Shown: positions 49,038 through 57,393 of the stretch, piece after piece
Numbering within the stretch: position 1 is the stretch's first letter
How the letters are laid out: each line of letters opens with the position of its first letter
NCBI RefSeq assembly: GCF_003259615.1
Contig: NZ_QLLR01000026.1
Location: forward strand, 1-64,000
Length of the DNA: 64,000 nt
DNA from: Pedobacter cryoconitis
GTDB taxonomy: Bacteria > Bacteroidota > Bacteroidia > Sphingobacteriales > Sphingobacteriaceae
Direction of reading: 5' to 3'
The notes under the pieces: generated by a model
Told to the model about the DNA's origin: nothing
What the model saw: the letters and a program-made list of their open reading frames with translations, nothing else
Databases searched by the model: none
Program-made: the position numbers and the translations under genes

Positions 49038-49592
49038 ATGATAAAAAAATTTTTGTTTTCTGCCCTTATTGCTTTGTGCAGCGTGACTGCTTTAAACGCG
49101 CAAACTAAAACAAAAGAAACCAACAAATTAGAGGATCCTGATAACTTAGCTTCCCAATATTTCTCCCAGGTTATGGGTATCGCAGTTGACGCGACATCTA
49201 ACGTTAAGCTCTACAAATTCATTTATGAATGGATAGGAACACCTTACCGGTTTGGAGGAAATACCAAGAAAGGAATAGATTGTTCAGCGTTTACCAAGGC
49301 GATTTACGACAAAGTTTTCAACACTACATTGTTAAGAAATTCAAGGGACATCTTCAGCATGGTAGACCCGCTACCTAAAGATGAACTCAAAGAAGGAGAC
49401 TTAGTCTTCTTTAAAATCAGAAGTACAAGAATCACACATATCGGAATTTATTTAGGTGACAACCGCTTTGCACACGCATCTTCTTCAAGAGGTGTTGTAA
49501 TCAGCAATTTGAATGAGCCTTATTATTCACGCTTCTTTTATAAGGGCGGACGGATTCTTGAATCTGCTAAAAAAGATTTAATCGAAGAATAA
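49038..49592 (+). CDS. NlpC/P60 (C40) cell-wall peptidase
   Basis: A 184-residue secreted peptidase. A signal peptide (KFLFSALIALCSVTALNAQ) is followed by a C40 domain with GTPYRFGGNTKKGIDCSAFT, where Cys is catalytic, and THIGIYLGDNRFAHASSSRG, where His is the base. It likely cleaves peptide stems of peptidoglycan in the periplasm. No SH3 domain is visible, and the catalytic domain fills the mature protein. The gene is monocistronic and closed by a perfect palindromic terminator. Confidence 0.93.
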   Translation: MIKKFLFSALIALCSVTALNAQTKTKETNKLEDPDNLASQYFSQVMGIAVDATSNVKLYKFIYEWIGTPYRFGGNTKKGIDCSAFTKAIYDKVFNTTLLRNSRDIFSMVDPLPKDELKEGDLVFFKIRSTRITHIGIYLGDNRFAHASSSRGVVISNLNEPYYSRFFYKGGRILESAKKDLIEE

Positions 49593-49617
49593 TATCTTCT
49601 ATACCAATAGCTATACG

Positions 49618-49649
49618 ATCCTTCTAAATTAATTTAGAAGGATTTTTTT
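49618..49649 (+). terminator. Terminator between the NlpC/P60 and CapA-like genes
   Basis: ATCCTTCTAAATT (49618-49630) and AATTTAGAAGGAT (49631-49643) form a perfect palindrome, and seven T follow. The T-run ends directly at the next start codon (49650), an unusually tight arrangement. Confidence 0.85.
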
Positions 49650-50771
49650 ATGAATGAAAAGATGAAAACTAAAATAACCGGCTTTATTTTGCTTGCTGTA
49701 GCAACCAGCCTGATTTTACTGAGCTGCACAGGAAATGTGAATATGGCAGCTGAACAACACTCAGCTATTCAAAGAGATACAACTTTAAGGTCTAAAAAAG
49801 ACACATTGACCATTACTGCAGTTGGCGATATGATGCTGGGTTCTGCTTACCCTTCGAAATCAAATCTGCCCCCTGATGATGCGGTTGGCAGCTTTAAAAA
49901 TGTAGCGTCTTTTTTAAAGGGCGATATTGTATTCGGGAATCTGGAAGGCTGTTTTCTGAACAGCGGGAAATCAACGAAGTGTAAGGATACCATTGGCAAT
50001 AGTTGTTTTGCTTTCAGAATGCCGGAACGTTATGCAGGAATTTATAAGCAGGCGGGCTTTAATTTACTCAGTGTGGCGAATAACCATGTGGGAGATTTTG
50101 GCTGGAAGGGAAGAAAACGCAGTGCGGCAATCCTGGATTCACTGGAAATCAACTATGCGGGCTTAACTTCTCATCCTTATACTATTTTCGAAAAAGACAG
50201 TGTAAAATATGGTTTCTGCGCTTTCGCGCCTAATGAAGGTACGGTTTCCATCAACCAGGCAGATAGTGCGAAGCAATTAGTGTCTTTTCTTAAAAAGCAG
50301 GTCGATATTGTGATTGTTTCTTTCCACGGTGGTGGCGAAGGTGCGAGGTTTGAACATGTACCCAGAACAAATGAGATCTTTTACAAGGAAAACCGGGGGG
50401 ACGTTTATGCTTTCGCCCATGCGGTAATTGATGCCGGTGCTGATATTGTATTGGGACAGGGCCCGCATGTTACCCGCGCGGTGGAAGTCTACAAGAATAA
50501 GTTTATTGCCTACAGTCTTGGTAATTTCTGTACCTATGGAATGTTTAGTTTAAAAGGCCCTAATGGCTTTGCCCCGCTTTTACAGGTTAAGATCAATGGC
50601 AAGGGAGATTTTCTATATGCTGATGTAATTTCAGTCAAACAAGATAAAGTTCACCGTCTTACTTTAGATACAGCACAAACTGCTTTCAAAAAGATAGTCT
50701 CTTTAACAGCTGCCGATTTCCCTGGCCATCACCTGCAATTTACCGGTCAACAGATCCGGATGAAGGATTAA
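49650..50771 (+). CDS. CapA-family lipoprotein (metallophosphoesterase-like)
   Basis: A 373-residue CapA/PGA synthesis-type protein. The signal ends in ILLSCTGNV, so it is probably lipidated. An ATG four codons later is also possible. The domain has ITAVGDMMLGSAYP, VFGNLEGCFLNSG, LLSVANNHVGDFGWKG, VIVSFHGGGEGARF and DIVLGQGPHVTRAVE, the Asp, Asn and His ligands of a calcineurin-like fold. The family is linked to poly-glutamate capsule export or surface polymer handling. No capB or capC is nearby, so the real role is unknown. It starts right after a terminator. Confidence 0.87.
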   Translation: MNEKMKTKITGFILLAVATSLILLSCTGNVNMAAEQHSAIQRDTTLRSKKDTLTITAVGDMMLGSAYPSKSNLPPDDAVGSFKNVASFLKGDIVFGNLEGCFLNSGKSTKCKDTIGNSCFAFRMPERYAGIYKQAGFNLLSVANNHVGDFGWKGRKRSAAILDSLEINYAGLTSHPYTIFEKDSVKYGFCAFAPNEGTVSINQADSAKQLVSFLKKQVDIVIVSFHGGGEGARFEHVPRTNEIFYKENRGDVYAFAHAVIDAGADIVLGQGPHVTRAVEVYKNKFIAYSLGNFCTYGMFSLKGPNGFAPLLQVKINGKGDFLYADVISVKQDKVHRLTLDTAQTAFKKIVSLTAADFPGHHLQFTGQQIRMKD

Positions 50772-50953
50772 GATTCATCTTTCGTGTTTTTGACCAGGCT
50801 GATACCGGAGAAAAAGAAGATGATACTGATTGCTGCTGAAACTAAAAGTTCACGCGTCATCATCGTATGTTTTACAAATCCAACACCTGCATAGATCAGG
50901 CCGATAATGCCAAGGATAGTTAAGATTGTACCAAAAATTCTTTTTACGTTCAT
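50768..50953 (-). CDS. Small two-helix membrane protein
   Basis: A 61-residue protein with two hydrophobic helices (RIFGTILTILGIIGLIYAGV and LLVSAAISIIFFFSGISLV) separated by a short polar hairpin. It starts MNVKRIFGTIL and ends in a charged tail (KNTKDES). It overlaps the CapA stop by 4 bp, convergently. I know of no characterised family, though similar short proteins occur in this phylum. The coding call rests on the coherent hydrophobic pattern and the clean start. Confidence 0.65.
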   Translation of the reverse strand: MNVKRIFGTILTILGIIGLIYAGVGFVKHTMMTRELLVSAAISIIFFFSGISLVKNTKDES

Positions 50954-51077
50954 GATGATTAAGTTAATTCAAATCTTCTTATACAATATCTGTGCCCGGA
51001 GTGTTTAAGCCCCCGAAGATTTGCATATGATAGTTATTGCGTATCTTGAAAAAGTTTAACTTATTAAATTATTAATC

Positions 51078-52001
51078 ATGAATTACGCCATGTACATTTT
51101 TTTCTTCTTTGTCCTGATCGTGCTTTTTAGCTCTTTTGTAACGGTAAAGCAAGGTACAATTGCAGTTGTTACGGTCTTTGGAAAATACAGACGGCAACTA
51201 AGACCCGGACTAAATTTTAAAATTCCGCTTATCGAGGTAATCTATTCCAGGATCTCTATACAGAACCGCTCAGTAGAGTTGTCCTTTCAGGCGGTAACAC
51301 AAGATCAGGCCAATGTCTATTTTAAGGCCATGCTGCTCTATTCTGTTCTGAATCACGATGAAGAAACAATCAAGAATGTCGCTTTTAAGTTCGTAGATGC
51401 GACCAATTTAATGCAGGCACTGATTCGTACTATTGAGGGTTCGATCAGGGCATATGTAGCGACTCAGAAACAAGCCAATGTTTTAGCGCAGAGAAATGAG
51501 ATCGTAATGCACGTAAAGGAACAAATTGATATAGTATTGGAGTCCTGGGGTTATCATTTACAGGATCTGCAATTAAATGATATTACTTTCGACGATGAAA
51601 TTATGCGTTCTATGAGCCGTGTAGTAGCTTCAAATAACCTTAAAGCAGCTGCCGAGAATGAAGGACAAGCGCTGTTGATTACGAAAACCAAAGGTGCTGA
51701 AGCCGATGGTAATGCGATTAAAATTGCCGCAGCAGCTGAACGTGAAGCGGCACAATTACGTGGACAGGGTATCGCTTTATTCAGAGCTGAGGTTGCACAT
51801 GGTATGACTAAAGCAGCTCAGGAAATGGAAGAAGCAAACCTCGATATTTCTGTAATCTTGTTTACGATGTGGACTGAATCTATTAAGCATTTCGCAGAAA
51901 ACAGTGATGGTAATGTGATTTTCCTTGATGGTTCTACTGACGGGATGAACAAAACGATGAAAGAAATGATGGCTATGCAATTCCAGAAGCCTAAAAATTA
52001 A
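51078..52001 (+). CDS. SPFH/Band 7 family membrane protein
   Basis: A 307-residue protein with one N-terminal transmembrane helix (YIFFFFVLIVLFSSFV, approximately). An SPFH domain follows, with GTIAVVTVFGKYRRQLRPGL, IQNRSVELSFQAVTQDQANV and NVAFKFVDATNLMQALIRTI. A coiled-coil region (about residues 195-260) has EADGNAIKIAAAAEREAAQL. It resembles prohibitin/stomatin-type scaffolds that organise membrane microdomains or accompany proteases such as FtsH. The gene is monocistronic with a terminator 9 bp after the stop. No NfeD partner is adjacent. Confidence 0.92.
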   Translation: MNYAMYIFFFFVLIVLFSSFVTVKQGTIAVVTVFGKYRRQLRPGLNFKIPLIEVIYSRISIQNRSVELSFQAVTQDQANVYFKAMLLYSVLNHDEETIKNVAFKFVDATNLMQALIRTIEGSIRAYVATQKQANVLAQRNEIVMHVKEQIDIVLESWGYHLQDLQLNDITFDDEIMRSMSRVVASNNLKAAAENEGQALLITKTKGAEADGNAIKIAAAAEREAAQLRGQGIALFRAEVAHGMTKAAQEMEEANLDISVILFTMWTESIKHFAENSDGNVIFLDGSTDGMNKTMKEMMAMQFQKPKN

Positions 52002-52010
52002 CAGGCATAA

Positions 52011-52044
52011 AAAAAGTCCCTTTTCAGCTGAGAAGGGACTTTTT
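52011..52044. terminator. Terminator between SPFH and CtpA-like genes
   Basis: AAAAAGTCCCTT (52011-52022) pairs with AAGGGACTTTTT (52033-52044). It lies between two convergent genes and can serve both. Confidence 0.85.
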
Positions 52045-52061
52045 CATTTATGGATTTGTTG

Positions 52062-54215
52062 TTATTGCTGCTTAAGCTGGATAAAATCTCCCATTACTCT
52101 CAGACTTTCATCCTGGAAGAAGTCGAAGTCTTCGTTCTTCTTGACCTTGTCTCCTTTTTTAACTGGTGGCAAACCTCTTGATGCTCTCAGTTTATTGGTT
52201 TTTTCCAGAGATTTAGCTTCCAGACTATCTCTTTCTGCTTTCAGTTTACCTTCATTCAGGGTAACAGAAGTCTCCAGATCACGTTTCTTCATGTCCGCTA
52301 TTCCCTGGATCAGCACTTTATAATCCAGTGATTTTTCCATTCTTGCCTCATGCAGTTTAACCAGTTCTGGTTTCACAGCAGCTAAGTTTGCAACTGGAAT
52401 AAAGTTAGATTTTTGAACCTCATCCCATGGCAATGCTGATGTTTCTGTGTCTTCACCAATTTTATCCATCGGGTAGAAAGATGGCAGGGTAATATCAGGC
52501 ATTACTCCTTTATGTTGTGTACTGCTACCGTTTACACGATAGAATTTAGCCATAGTCAGATTGATCTGTCCTAGTTGAGGGGCATCTTTTCCACTTTTGA
52601 TTGTTAAACCAGAAGCCGGAGAACCTTTCTGAACCAGGTTTGCCAAACGTTGCAGCACAGAAGGAGTAACCAGTTTGTTTAAGTCAATTGATGACTGAAC
52701 TGTTCCTTTACCATAAGTTTGTGTACCGATGATAATTCCTCTTCCATAGTCCTGAATGGCTCCTGCAAAGATCTCTGAGGCCGAAGCACTCAAACGATCT
52801 ACCATAACACCAAAAGGACCAGCCCAGGCCACACCCGGATGTTCGTCATTGCTAACTTCTACATTTCCTTTTAAGTCTTTAACCTGAACTACAGGCCCTT
52901 TATCTATAAATAACCCTGTCAGATCAATAGCTTCTAACAATGAGCCGCCGCCATTGGCACGAAGGTCCATTACAATCGCATCAACTTTATCTTTATTTTT
53001 CAGGGTATCAATTAATAGTTTTACGTCACGGGTTGTACTTTTATAATTCGGGTCACCTGCATTAGCTGCTTTAAAATCAGCATAGAATGCTGGAACAGTG
53101 ATGATCCCTATTTTATAGGGTTTACCATTCGACTCAATAGTTTTAACTTCTTTTTTAGCAGACTGATCTTCCATCACGATTTTCTCTCTCGTCATTTCTA
53201 CGATCACTGGTTTAGAAGACATATCCTGACCTACAGGAATAATTTTCAATCTTACTTTAGTTCCTTTAGGGCCTTTAATCTTAGCAACAGAGTTATCAAT
53301 TCTCCATCCAATAATATCTTCGAATTCTCCTGTTGCCTGTCCTACAGCAATAATTCTGTCACCAGAGTTGAGTTGCTTGCTTTTGAAAGCAGGTCCGCCA
53401 GGAATGATCTCTGAAATCTTCAGTACATCATTTTCCAGTTGCAGACGTGCACCGATCCCTTCAAAGGAACGTGCCATATCTTCATTAAACTGAACAGCTT
53501 TAGCTGGATTAAAATAATTAGTGTGCGGATCAATGGTTTCTGTAAAAGCATCCATGATCATCTGGAATACATCCTGATTATTCAATTTAGAAGACTGTGA
53601 TTTCAGGTTCTGATACCTTTTAGTCAATGTTTCTACATTTTTAGCTTCAGCAGTACCAGCGATCTTTAAATTAATCAGTTCATATTTAACTCTCTTTTTC
53701 CAAATATCATTCAAGGCAGCTGTAGAAGTTACCCATGGCATTTTCTCTCTGTCAAATACATAAGTATCATTCTGGTTGAAATCATATTTGTCCTTGATAT
53801 GTGCCATTGCATAATTCAGGGTTTCGTTATATCTTTTAGAATAAACGTTGAAAATATAAAATGGTGCACTTAGATCACCTGCTCTGAAAGCATCATCCAA
53901 TGTAGTCCTGAATTGTTCGAAATCTTTAATGTCTGAGGCAAGAAAATAACTTCTATAGGGATCCAATGCCTTGATATATTTATCAAGCACAAGAGAGGAA
54001 ATAGAATCGTTTACTGTTAATTTCTTATAGTTATAATTTTCTATAAGCGCCACGATTTCCTTGCATACCAAACTCTGTTGCTCATCAGGCTTAATATTAG
54101 GGATACCTTCAACCAGTTGTTGTGGTTTTGGAGCGGCCGAGCAGGCAAGTACAGCTGCAGTGAAGGTGACCAGTAATATTCTTTTCAACATCTCTTTAAA
54201 TAATTTAAAATCCAT
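52062..54215 (-). CDS. Carboxy-terminal processing (tail-specific) protease, S41
   Basis: A 717-residue periplasmic protease of the Prc/Tsp type. The signal ends in FTAAVLACSA, a lipobox, so a lipidated start at the ATG at 54191 is also plausible. An N-terminal DUF3340-like region has YKKLTVNDSISSLVLDKYIK and YRSYFLASDIKDFEQF. The PDZ domain is near LKISEIIPGGPAFKSKQLNS. The catalytic part has VMDLRANGGGSLLEAIDLTG, the nucleophile Ser in SASASEIFAG, and the Lys in QTYGKGTVQS. A C-terminal DUF3340 tail follows. It degrades or matures envelope proteins. Confidence 0.93.
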   Translation of the reverse strand: MDFKLFKEMLKRILLVTFTAAVLACSAAPKPQQLVEGIPNIKPDEQQSLVCKEIVALIENYNYKKLTVNDSISSLVLDKYIKALDPYRSYFLASDIKDFEQFRTTLDDAFRAGDLSAPFYIFNVYSKRYNETLNYAMAHIKDKYDFNQNDTYVFDREKMPWVTSTAALNDIWKKRVKYELINLKIAGTAEAKNVETLTKRYQNLKSQSSKLNNQDVFQMIMDAFTETIDPHTNYFNPAKAVQFNEDMARSFEGIGARLQLENDVLKISEIIPGGPAFKSKQLNSGDRIIAVGQATGEFEDIIGWRIDNSVAKIKGPKGTKVRLKIIPVGQDMSSKPVIVEMTREKIVMEDQSAKKEVKTIESNGKPYKIGIITVPAFYADFKAANAGDPNYKSTTRDVKLLIDTLKNKDKVDAIVMDLRANGGGSLLEAIDLTGLFIDKGPVVQVKDLKGNVEVSNDEHPGVAWAGPFGVMVDRLSASASEIFAGAIQDYGRGIIIGTQTYGKGTVQSSIDLNKLVTPSVLQRLANLVQKGSPASGLTIKSGKDAPQLGQINLTMAKFYRVNGSSTQHKGVMPDITLPSFYPMDKIGEDTETSALPWDEVQKSNFIPVANLAAVKPELVKLHEARMEKSLDYKVLIQGIADMKKRDLETSVTLNEGKLKAERDSLEAKSLEKTNKLRASRGLPPVKKGDKVKKNEDFDFFQDESLRVMGDFIQLKQQ

Positions 54216-54257
54216 TTTTTATAATAACAACCAATATGATACCAATTTCTCAAATAA

Positions 54258-54294
54258 ACAGAAAAGAGACAGTATTATACTGTCTCTTTTCTGT
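54258..54294 (-). terminator. Terminator after the cyanophycinase-isoaspartyl peptidase-TPR operon
   Basis: A perfect 17-bp stem: ACAGAAAAGAGACAGTA (54258-54274), loop TTA, TACTGTCTCTTTTCTGT (54278-54294). On the minus strand TTTATTTG follows. It lies about 115 bp after the TPR gene stop and before ctpA. Confidence 0.75.
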
Positions 54295-54407
54295 AATCTT
54301 TACCAAAGATAATTAAATAGTAGGCAATACGATCTATGTTAACGATTAAAATAAACGCTAACACACACGTAAACAGCATTTTCAAAGGAGCTTAATAATA
54401 GGTAATT

Positions 54408-55079
54408 TTATTTTAGTGAACTCTTCTTTTCTGCGATAGAGGTTCTGGCTTGTTTAAACTGCCCCTTAAACTGGCTTAAATTAGTCGTTTTAGCGAATAA
54501 TTCTGCACGGTTTATATCCTTTAAGGCCAGTGAATATTCTTTTTTCTTCATTTTCACCTGCACAAGACCAAGTATAGAGTCGATATAAGCGGAGTTATTA
54601 TTGACTTGTCTGGCTAAAATCCCTTGCTGGGTAAAAAACCACATGGACTGTGTCAGCTTATTTGATGCTAAATAAATTTTACCTAATTGGTTATAAGAAG
54701 CCATTTGTCCGACTCTGTTTCCGAATCTTGAATAGGTTTTAAGGGCAACGTTTAAGGTTACCTGTTCTGCCTCTGTATAGTGCTCCATTAAGTAATGAAC
54801 ATTGCTCAATCTTAAAAGAGAGGCACCGTAACGGGAAAAATTCTTAGAGTTATTGTATTCAAAGGCGGCCTTTCCAAAAAGGGTAACCGCATCGTTTAAA
54901 TCCCCGTTCTTTTCATTCTTCTCAGCCTGTTCAAAGTAGAAATCACCATCTGCTCCGGATACAGCAATAGTGATCGAACCATTGTTTGAGAGTGGTTCTT
55001 GCTGAACAAAGGTATTTGTTTGTGCCATTGCTGACCCGGAGAATCCCAGGCATAGCAGAGCGAAACAGAGTTTATACAT
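54408..55079 (-). CDS. Secreted TPR-repeat protein
   Basis: A 223-residue protein. The start at 55079 (MYKLCFALLCLGFSGSAMAQ) gives a clean signal peptide. The longer frame would need a TTG at 55130 and overlap the previous gene. TPR-like repeats are seen: DFYFEQAEKNEKNGDLNDAV, YGASLLRLSNVHYLMEHYTE, GQMASYNQLGKIYLASNKL and YIDSILGLVQVKMKKKEYSL. It is the last gene of the cyanophycin degradation unit, 22 bp after the isoaspartyl peptidase, so it may help that pathway. No catalytic motif is present. Confidence 0.75.
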   Translation of the reverse strand: MYKLCFALLCLGFSGSAMAQTNTFVQQEPLSNNGSITIAVSGADGDFYFEQAEKNEKNGDLNDAVTLFGKAAFEYNNSKNFSRYGASLLRLSNVHYLMEHYTEAEQVTLNVALKTYSRFGNRVGQMASYNQLGKIYLASNKLTQSMWFFTQQGILARQVNNNSAYIDSILGLVQVKMKKKEYSLALKDINRAELFAKTTNLSQFKGQFKQARTSIAEKKSSLK

Positions 55080-55101
55080 ATTACAAATATATATATATAT
55101 T

Positions 55102-55944
55102 TTAGTTAAACACCTGTAAACTAACATCAAAAGAAGCCCATACCATATAGGGATGTGAATCAGTGTGGTAGACTTCTCCAGCAGCGGTAATTCCGATTAC
55201 ACCTGCAAAGCCATCGATTGCCTTCAATTCCCGGAAAGATTTGTCACAAGCGTCCTTTAAGGTAAAGCCATCGGTAACGCGGGTCACAATCCGGGCCGAT
55301 AGCGCGACACTCACAATATCTTCGCCTACTCCGGTACAGGAAATTCCGGCGTGGTTATTTGCATAGTTCCCTGCTACAGTTGCGGAATCACTGACCCTGC
55401 ATGGAATTTCAAAACCTTTTCCCCCGGTAGAGGTTGCCGCAGCAAGATTACCAGCAGCGTCCAGCGCTACACAACCTACTGTTCCTTTGTTATTCTGCTG
55501 ATTAAGTTTCAATTCGAATTCAGCTAAGCGCTGAGGTATAACCGGATCAAAATAGGGGAATTTATTATTTCTGGCAAATTGTATTGCACCTTCTCCGCTT
55601 AATACGCTGTCTTCATAATTTAAGAGTAATGAAGCAATCCGGACAGGGTTCTGAACATCCTGAATATTAATTACCCCTGCAAATTTCTGTGTTTTTCCAT
55701 CCATAATGGAAGCGCTCAGTCTTATTTTACCATCACTTTGAATTTGTGAGCCCAGTCCTGCATTGAAAAGAATATTATCCTCCAGCAAATTAACTGCATA
55801 AGCTACAGTTTCCAGCGCAGTATGAGATTGCAGATAAGCATGAGACAGTGAAGCAATTTCAGCTAACGCGTCTTGCTTCGCTTTTTTAGTTTTCTGATTG
55901 GTGGAAGATTCACTAAAAAAACCGCCGTGGATAATTAATTTCAT
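55102..55944 (-). CDS. Isoaspartyl peptidase/L-asparaginase (Ntn hydrolase)
   Basis: A 280-residue type-2 asparaginase that cleaves beta-aspartyl dipeptides such as beta-Asp-Arg released from cyanophycin. The N-terminal nucleophile after autocleavage is Thr155 in KGTVGCVALD. Other active-site blocks are IIHGGFF, FNAGLGSQIQSDGKI and SATVAGNYANNHAGISCTGV. There is no signal peptide, so it acts in the cytoplasm. It starts 4 bp after the cyanophycinase stop, so the two enzymes are co-expressed and would act in series. Confidence 0.93.
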   Translation of the reverse strand: MKLIIHGGFFSESSTNQKTKKAKQDALAEIASLSHAYLQSHTALETVAYAVNLLEDNILFNAGLGSQIQSDGKIRLSASIMDGKTQKFAGVINIQDVQNPVRIASLLLNYEDSVLSGEGAIQFARNNKFPYFDPVIPQRLAEFELKLNQQNNKGTVGCVALDAAGNLAAATSTGGKGFEIPCRVSDSATVAGNYANNHAGISCTGVGEDIVSVALSARIVTRVTDGFTLKDACDKSFRELKAIDGFAGVIGITAAGEVYHTDSHPYMVWASFDVSLQVFN

Positions 55945-55948
55945 ACGA

Positions 55949-56824
55949 TTAGGGTGTAGGTATAACTTTTGGATGATGAATAGTTAACTGATGCGCTGTA
56001 AGATCATAAATATCTCCGTCACACATCACGTGAACGACCATATTCTTAATAGAAACCGGCTGCCCCATTTCTACATCCGTAAGATTGGTATCTGACATAC
56101 TTCTTCCGTCAACAAGGATAACCATCCCCGAACCGATTGCTTCCATGGTATTGCCATTGGAGATATACAAACCTGTATCTTCTCCCAGGCCAATTCCAAG
56201 TATCCCCGGACTGCTGGCTGTTGCATAAAGCAAGCGCCCGATCCTGCCACGTTGTACGAAATGAGTGTCTACGATTACGCCATCGATAAAACCGAGTCCG
56301 GCAGTAATTTTGACTTCTCCTTTTAACAGGGCATCTTTACTATTACCCTGGTAGATCATATTTTTAGAACTTGCCGCAGCACCTGCAGAGGTACCCGCAA
56401 TTACAACTTTTTCATTCTCATATTTATCAAGCAAGATTTCATGTATGGCTGTACCTCCAAAAATAGAAGATAACCGGAGCTGATCTCCACCGGTAAATAC
56501 CAGTACGTCGGCCGCCTTAACCCTTTTACAATTGAGAAGATCATTTGCCTGCTCTCTATTGACGATATTAAGTACGCCAACATCATGTACATCAAGCTGA
56601 GCGAAAGCTTTAATATATTCTTCCCCAACTTTTTCAGGAACCAGCGATGCTGTTGTAATGATTTCGAAACGGGATGAAGTGCCTTTAACAGATTCAGTAG
56701 TAATACGTTTTAGAATACCACGCTCAAAGAAATTCATATTCTGAGGTAGTCCGAATTGTGTTTCAGTAAAACTTCCGGTATTTATTGCACCACCAATAAT
56801 TATCAATTTACCTTTTGGAGCCAT
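55949..56824 (-). CDS. cphB: Cyanophycinase (S51 serine peptidase)
   Basis: A 291-residue exopeptidase that cuts cyanophycin into beta-Asp-Arg dipeptides. The nucleophile is Ser146 in the GTSAGAAASS elbow. FTGGDQLRLSSIFGGTAIHE is the substrate block and IIIGGAINTGSF the N-terminal strand. FIDGVIVDTHFVQRGRIGRL and GLGEDTGLYISNG are family blocks. It is cytoplasmic. It lies divergent from the cyanophycin synthetase gene with a 588-bp region between them. A TAnnTTTG box is 28 bp upstream. The assignment is strong because synthetase and dipeptidase genes flank it. Confidence 0.93.
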   Translation of the reverse strand: MAPKGKLIIIGGAINTGSFTETQFGLPQNMNFFERGILKRITTESVKGTSSRFEIITTASLVPEKVGEEYIKAFAQLDVHDVGVLNIVNREQANDLLNCKRVKAADVLVFTGGDQLRLSSIFGGTAIHEILLDKYENEKVVIAGTSAGAAASSKNMIYQGNSKDALLKGEVKITAGLGFIDGVIVDTHFVQRGRIGRLLYATASSPGILGIGLGEDTGLYISNGNTMEAIGSGMVILVDGRSMSDTNLTDVEMGQPVSIKNMVVHVMCDGDIYDLTAHQLTIHHPKVIPTP

Positions 56825-56851
56825 TTTATTTGTTTTCTTAGCCTAAAATCT

Positions 56852-56859
56852 CAAATATA
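56852..56859 (-). promoter_or_regulatory. Promoter -7 box of the cyanophycinase operon
   Basis: The minus strand reads TATATTTG, an exact TAnnTTTG match, 28 bp before the cyanophycinase ATG. Confidence 0.5.
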
Positions 56860-57128
56860 TATTCATTAGTTTAAATATTACCATATTTAATCAATAATCT
56901 GTGTGCAAACAACAATTATTCCTTTATTATCCAATTCTTTGATTAAATTTATGCACGTTTATATTTTAAGTGTTTTTAAGCGGATAACTTCGGCTATTTA
57001 TAAAAAAACATTCATATATTGATTAACCGTTTAACAGCGTTTTTAACGAAAAAACCTAATTAGACAACAACGGAATTATCCATACACAGCCTTTATTGAA
57101 AACAAAATCGAATTAATCCTGAAGCCAG

Positions 57129-57278
57129 GACAGTCCTCGGGGACAACAGGTTCACTGTTAAAGAAATATTACTGAAAAACAAATGAAGGATGAAACTGGT
57201 TGTTTCATTGGGTAAAACCCGCCCGGGCCCTTCAGCCTGGCAAGCTTCATCACCTTTAAAAAACAATAAATAACATAT
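57129..57278 (+). promoter_or_regulatory. Upstream part of the cyanophycin synthetase leader, several small hairpins and a partial repeat unit
   Basis: Within the 588-bp gap, GTCCTCGGGGAC (57133-57144) folds into a small hairpin. ATGAAAC-TGGTT-GTTTCAT (57190-57208) is a perfect 7-bp stem. GGGTAAAACCC follows. From 57225 the sequence matches the 3' half of the 67-bp repeat (unit C0) up to ATGAAA at 57279. In C0 the 5' arm GCCCGGG is altered from TGCCAGG. A 27-codon ORF starts at 57190. The 270 bp nearer to the cyanophycinase gene is AT-rich and shows only its promoter box. Confidence 0.5.
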
Positions 57279-57326
57279 ATGAAACCTGCCAGGGCCCTTC
57301 AGCCTGGCAAGCTTCATCACCATTAA
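57279..57326 (+). CDS. Upstream mini-ORF in leader unit C1
   Basis: ATG to TAA encodes 15 residues, MKPARALQPGKLHHH. The ORF spans the entire hairpin of the unit and stops 19 nt before the next ATG. I have no proof of translation. The context before its ATG (CAATAAATAACATAT) is the same as that before the real cphA start, so a ribosome that starts at cphA should also start here. Confidence 0.3.
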   Translation: MKPARALQPGKLHHH

Positions 57327-57345
57327 AAAACAATAAATAACATAT

Positions 57346-57393
57346 ATGAAACCTGCCAGAGCCCTTCAGCCTGGCAAGCTTCATCACCATTAA
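57346..57393 (+). CDS. Upstream mini-ORF in leader unit C2
   Basis: It encodes the same 15 residues as the ORF in C1, with one synonymous change (AGG to AGA in codon 5). It stops 19 nt before the cphA ATG at 57413. Near-identity is expected from recent duplication, so peptide-level selection cannot be concluded. Confidence 0.3.
   Translation: MKPARALQPGKLHHH

Noticed and set aside
49618-49643. Operator dyad before the CapA-like gene
   Set aside because: The palindrome is followed by seven T directly after the NlpC/P60 gene, which is typical of a terminator.
57093-57323. A 76-codon minus-strand frame across the cphA leader
   Set aside because: Its repeated peptide pattern only reflects the repeated DNA. 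It has no promoter or family match and overlaps the structured leader.
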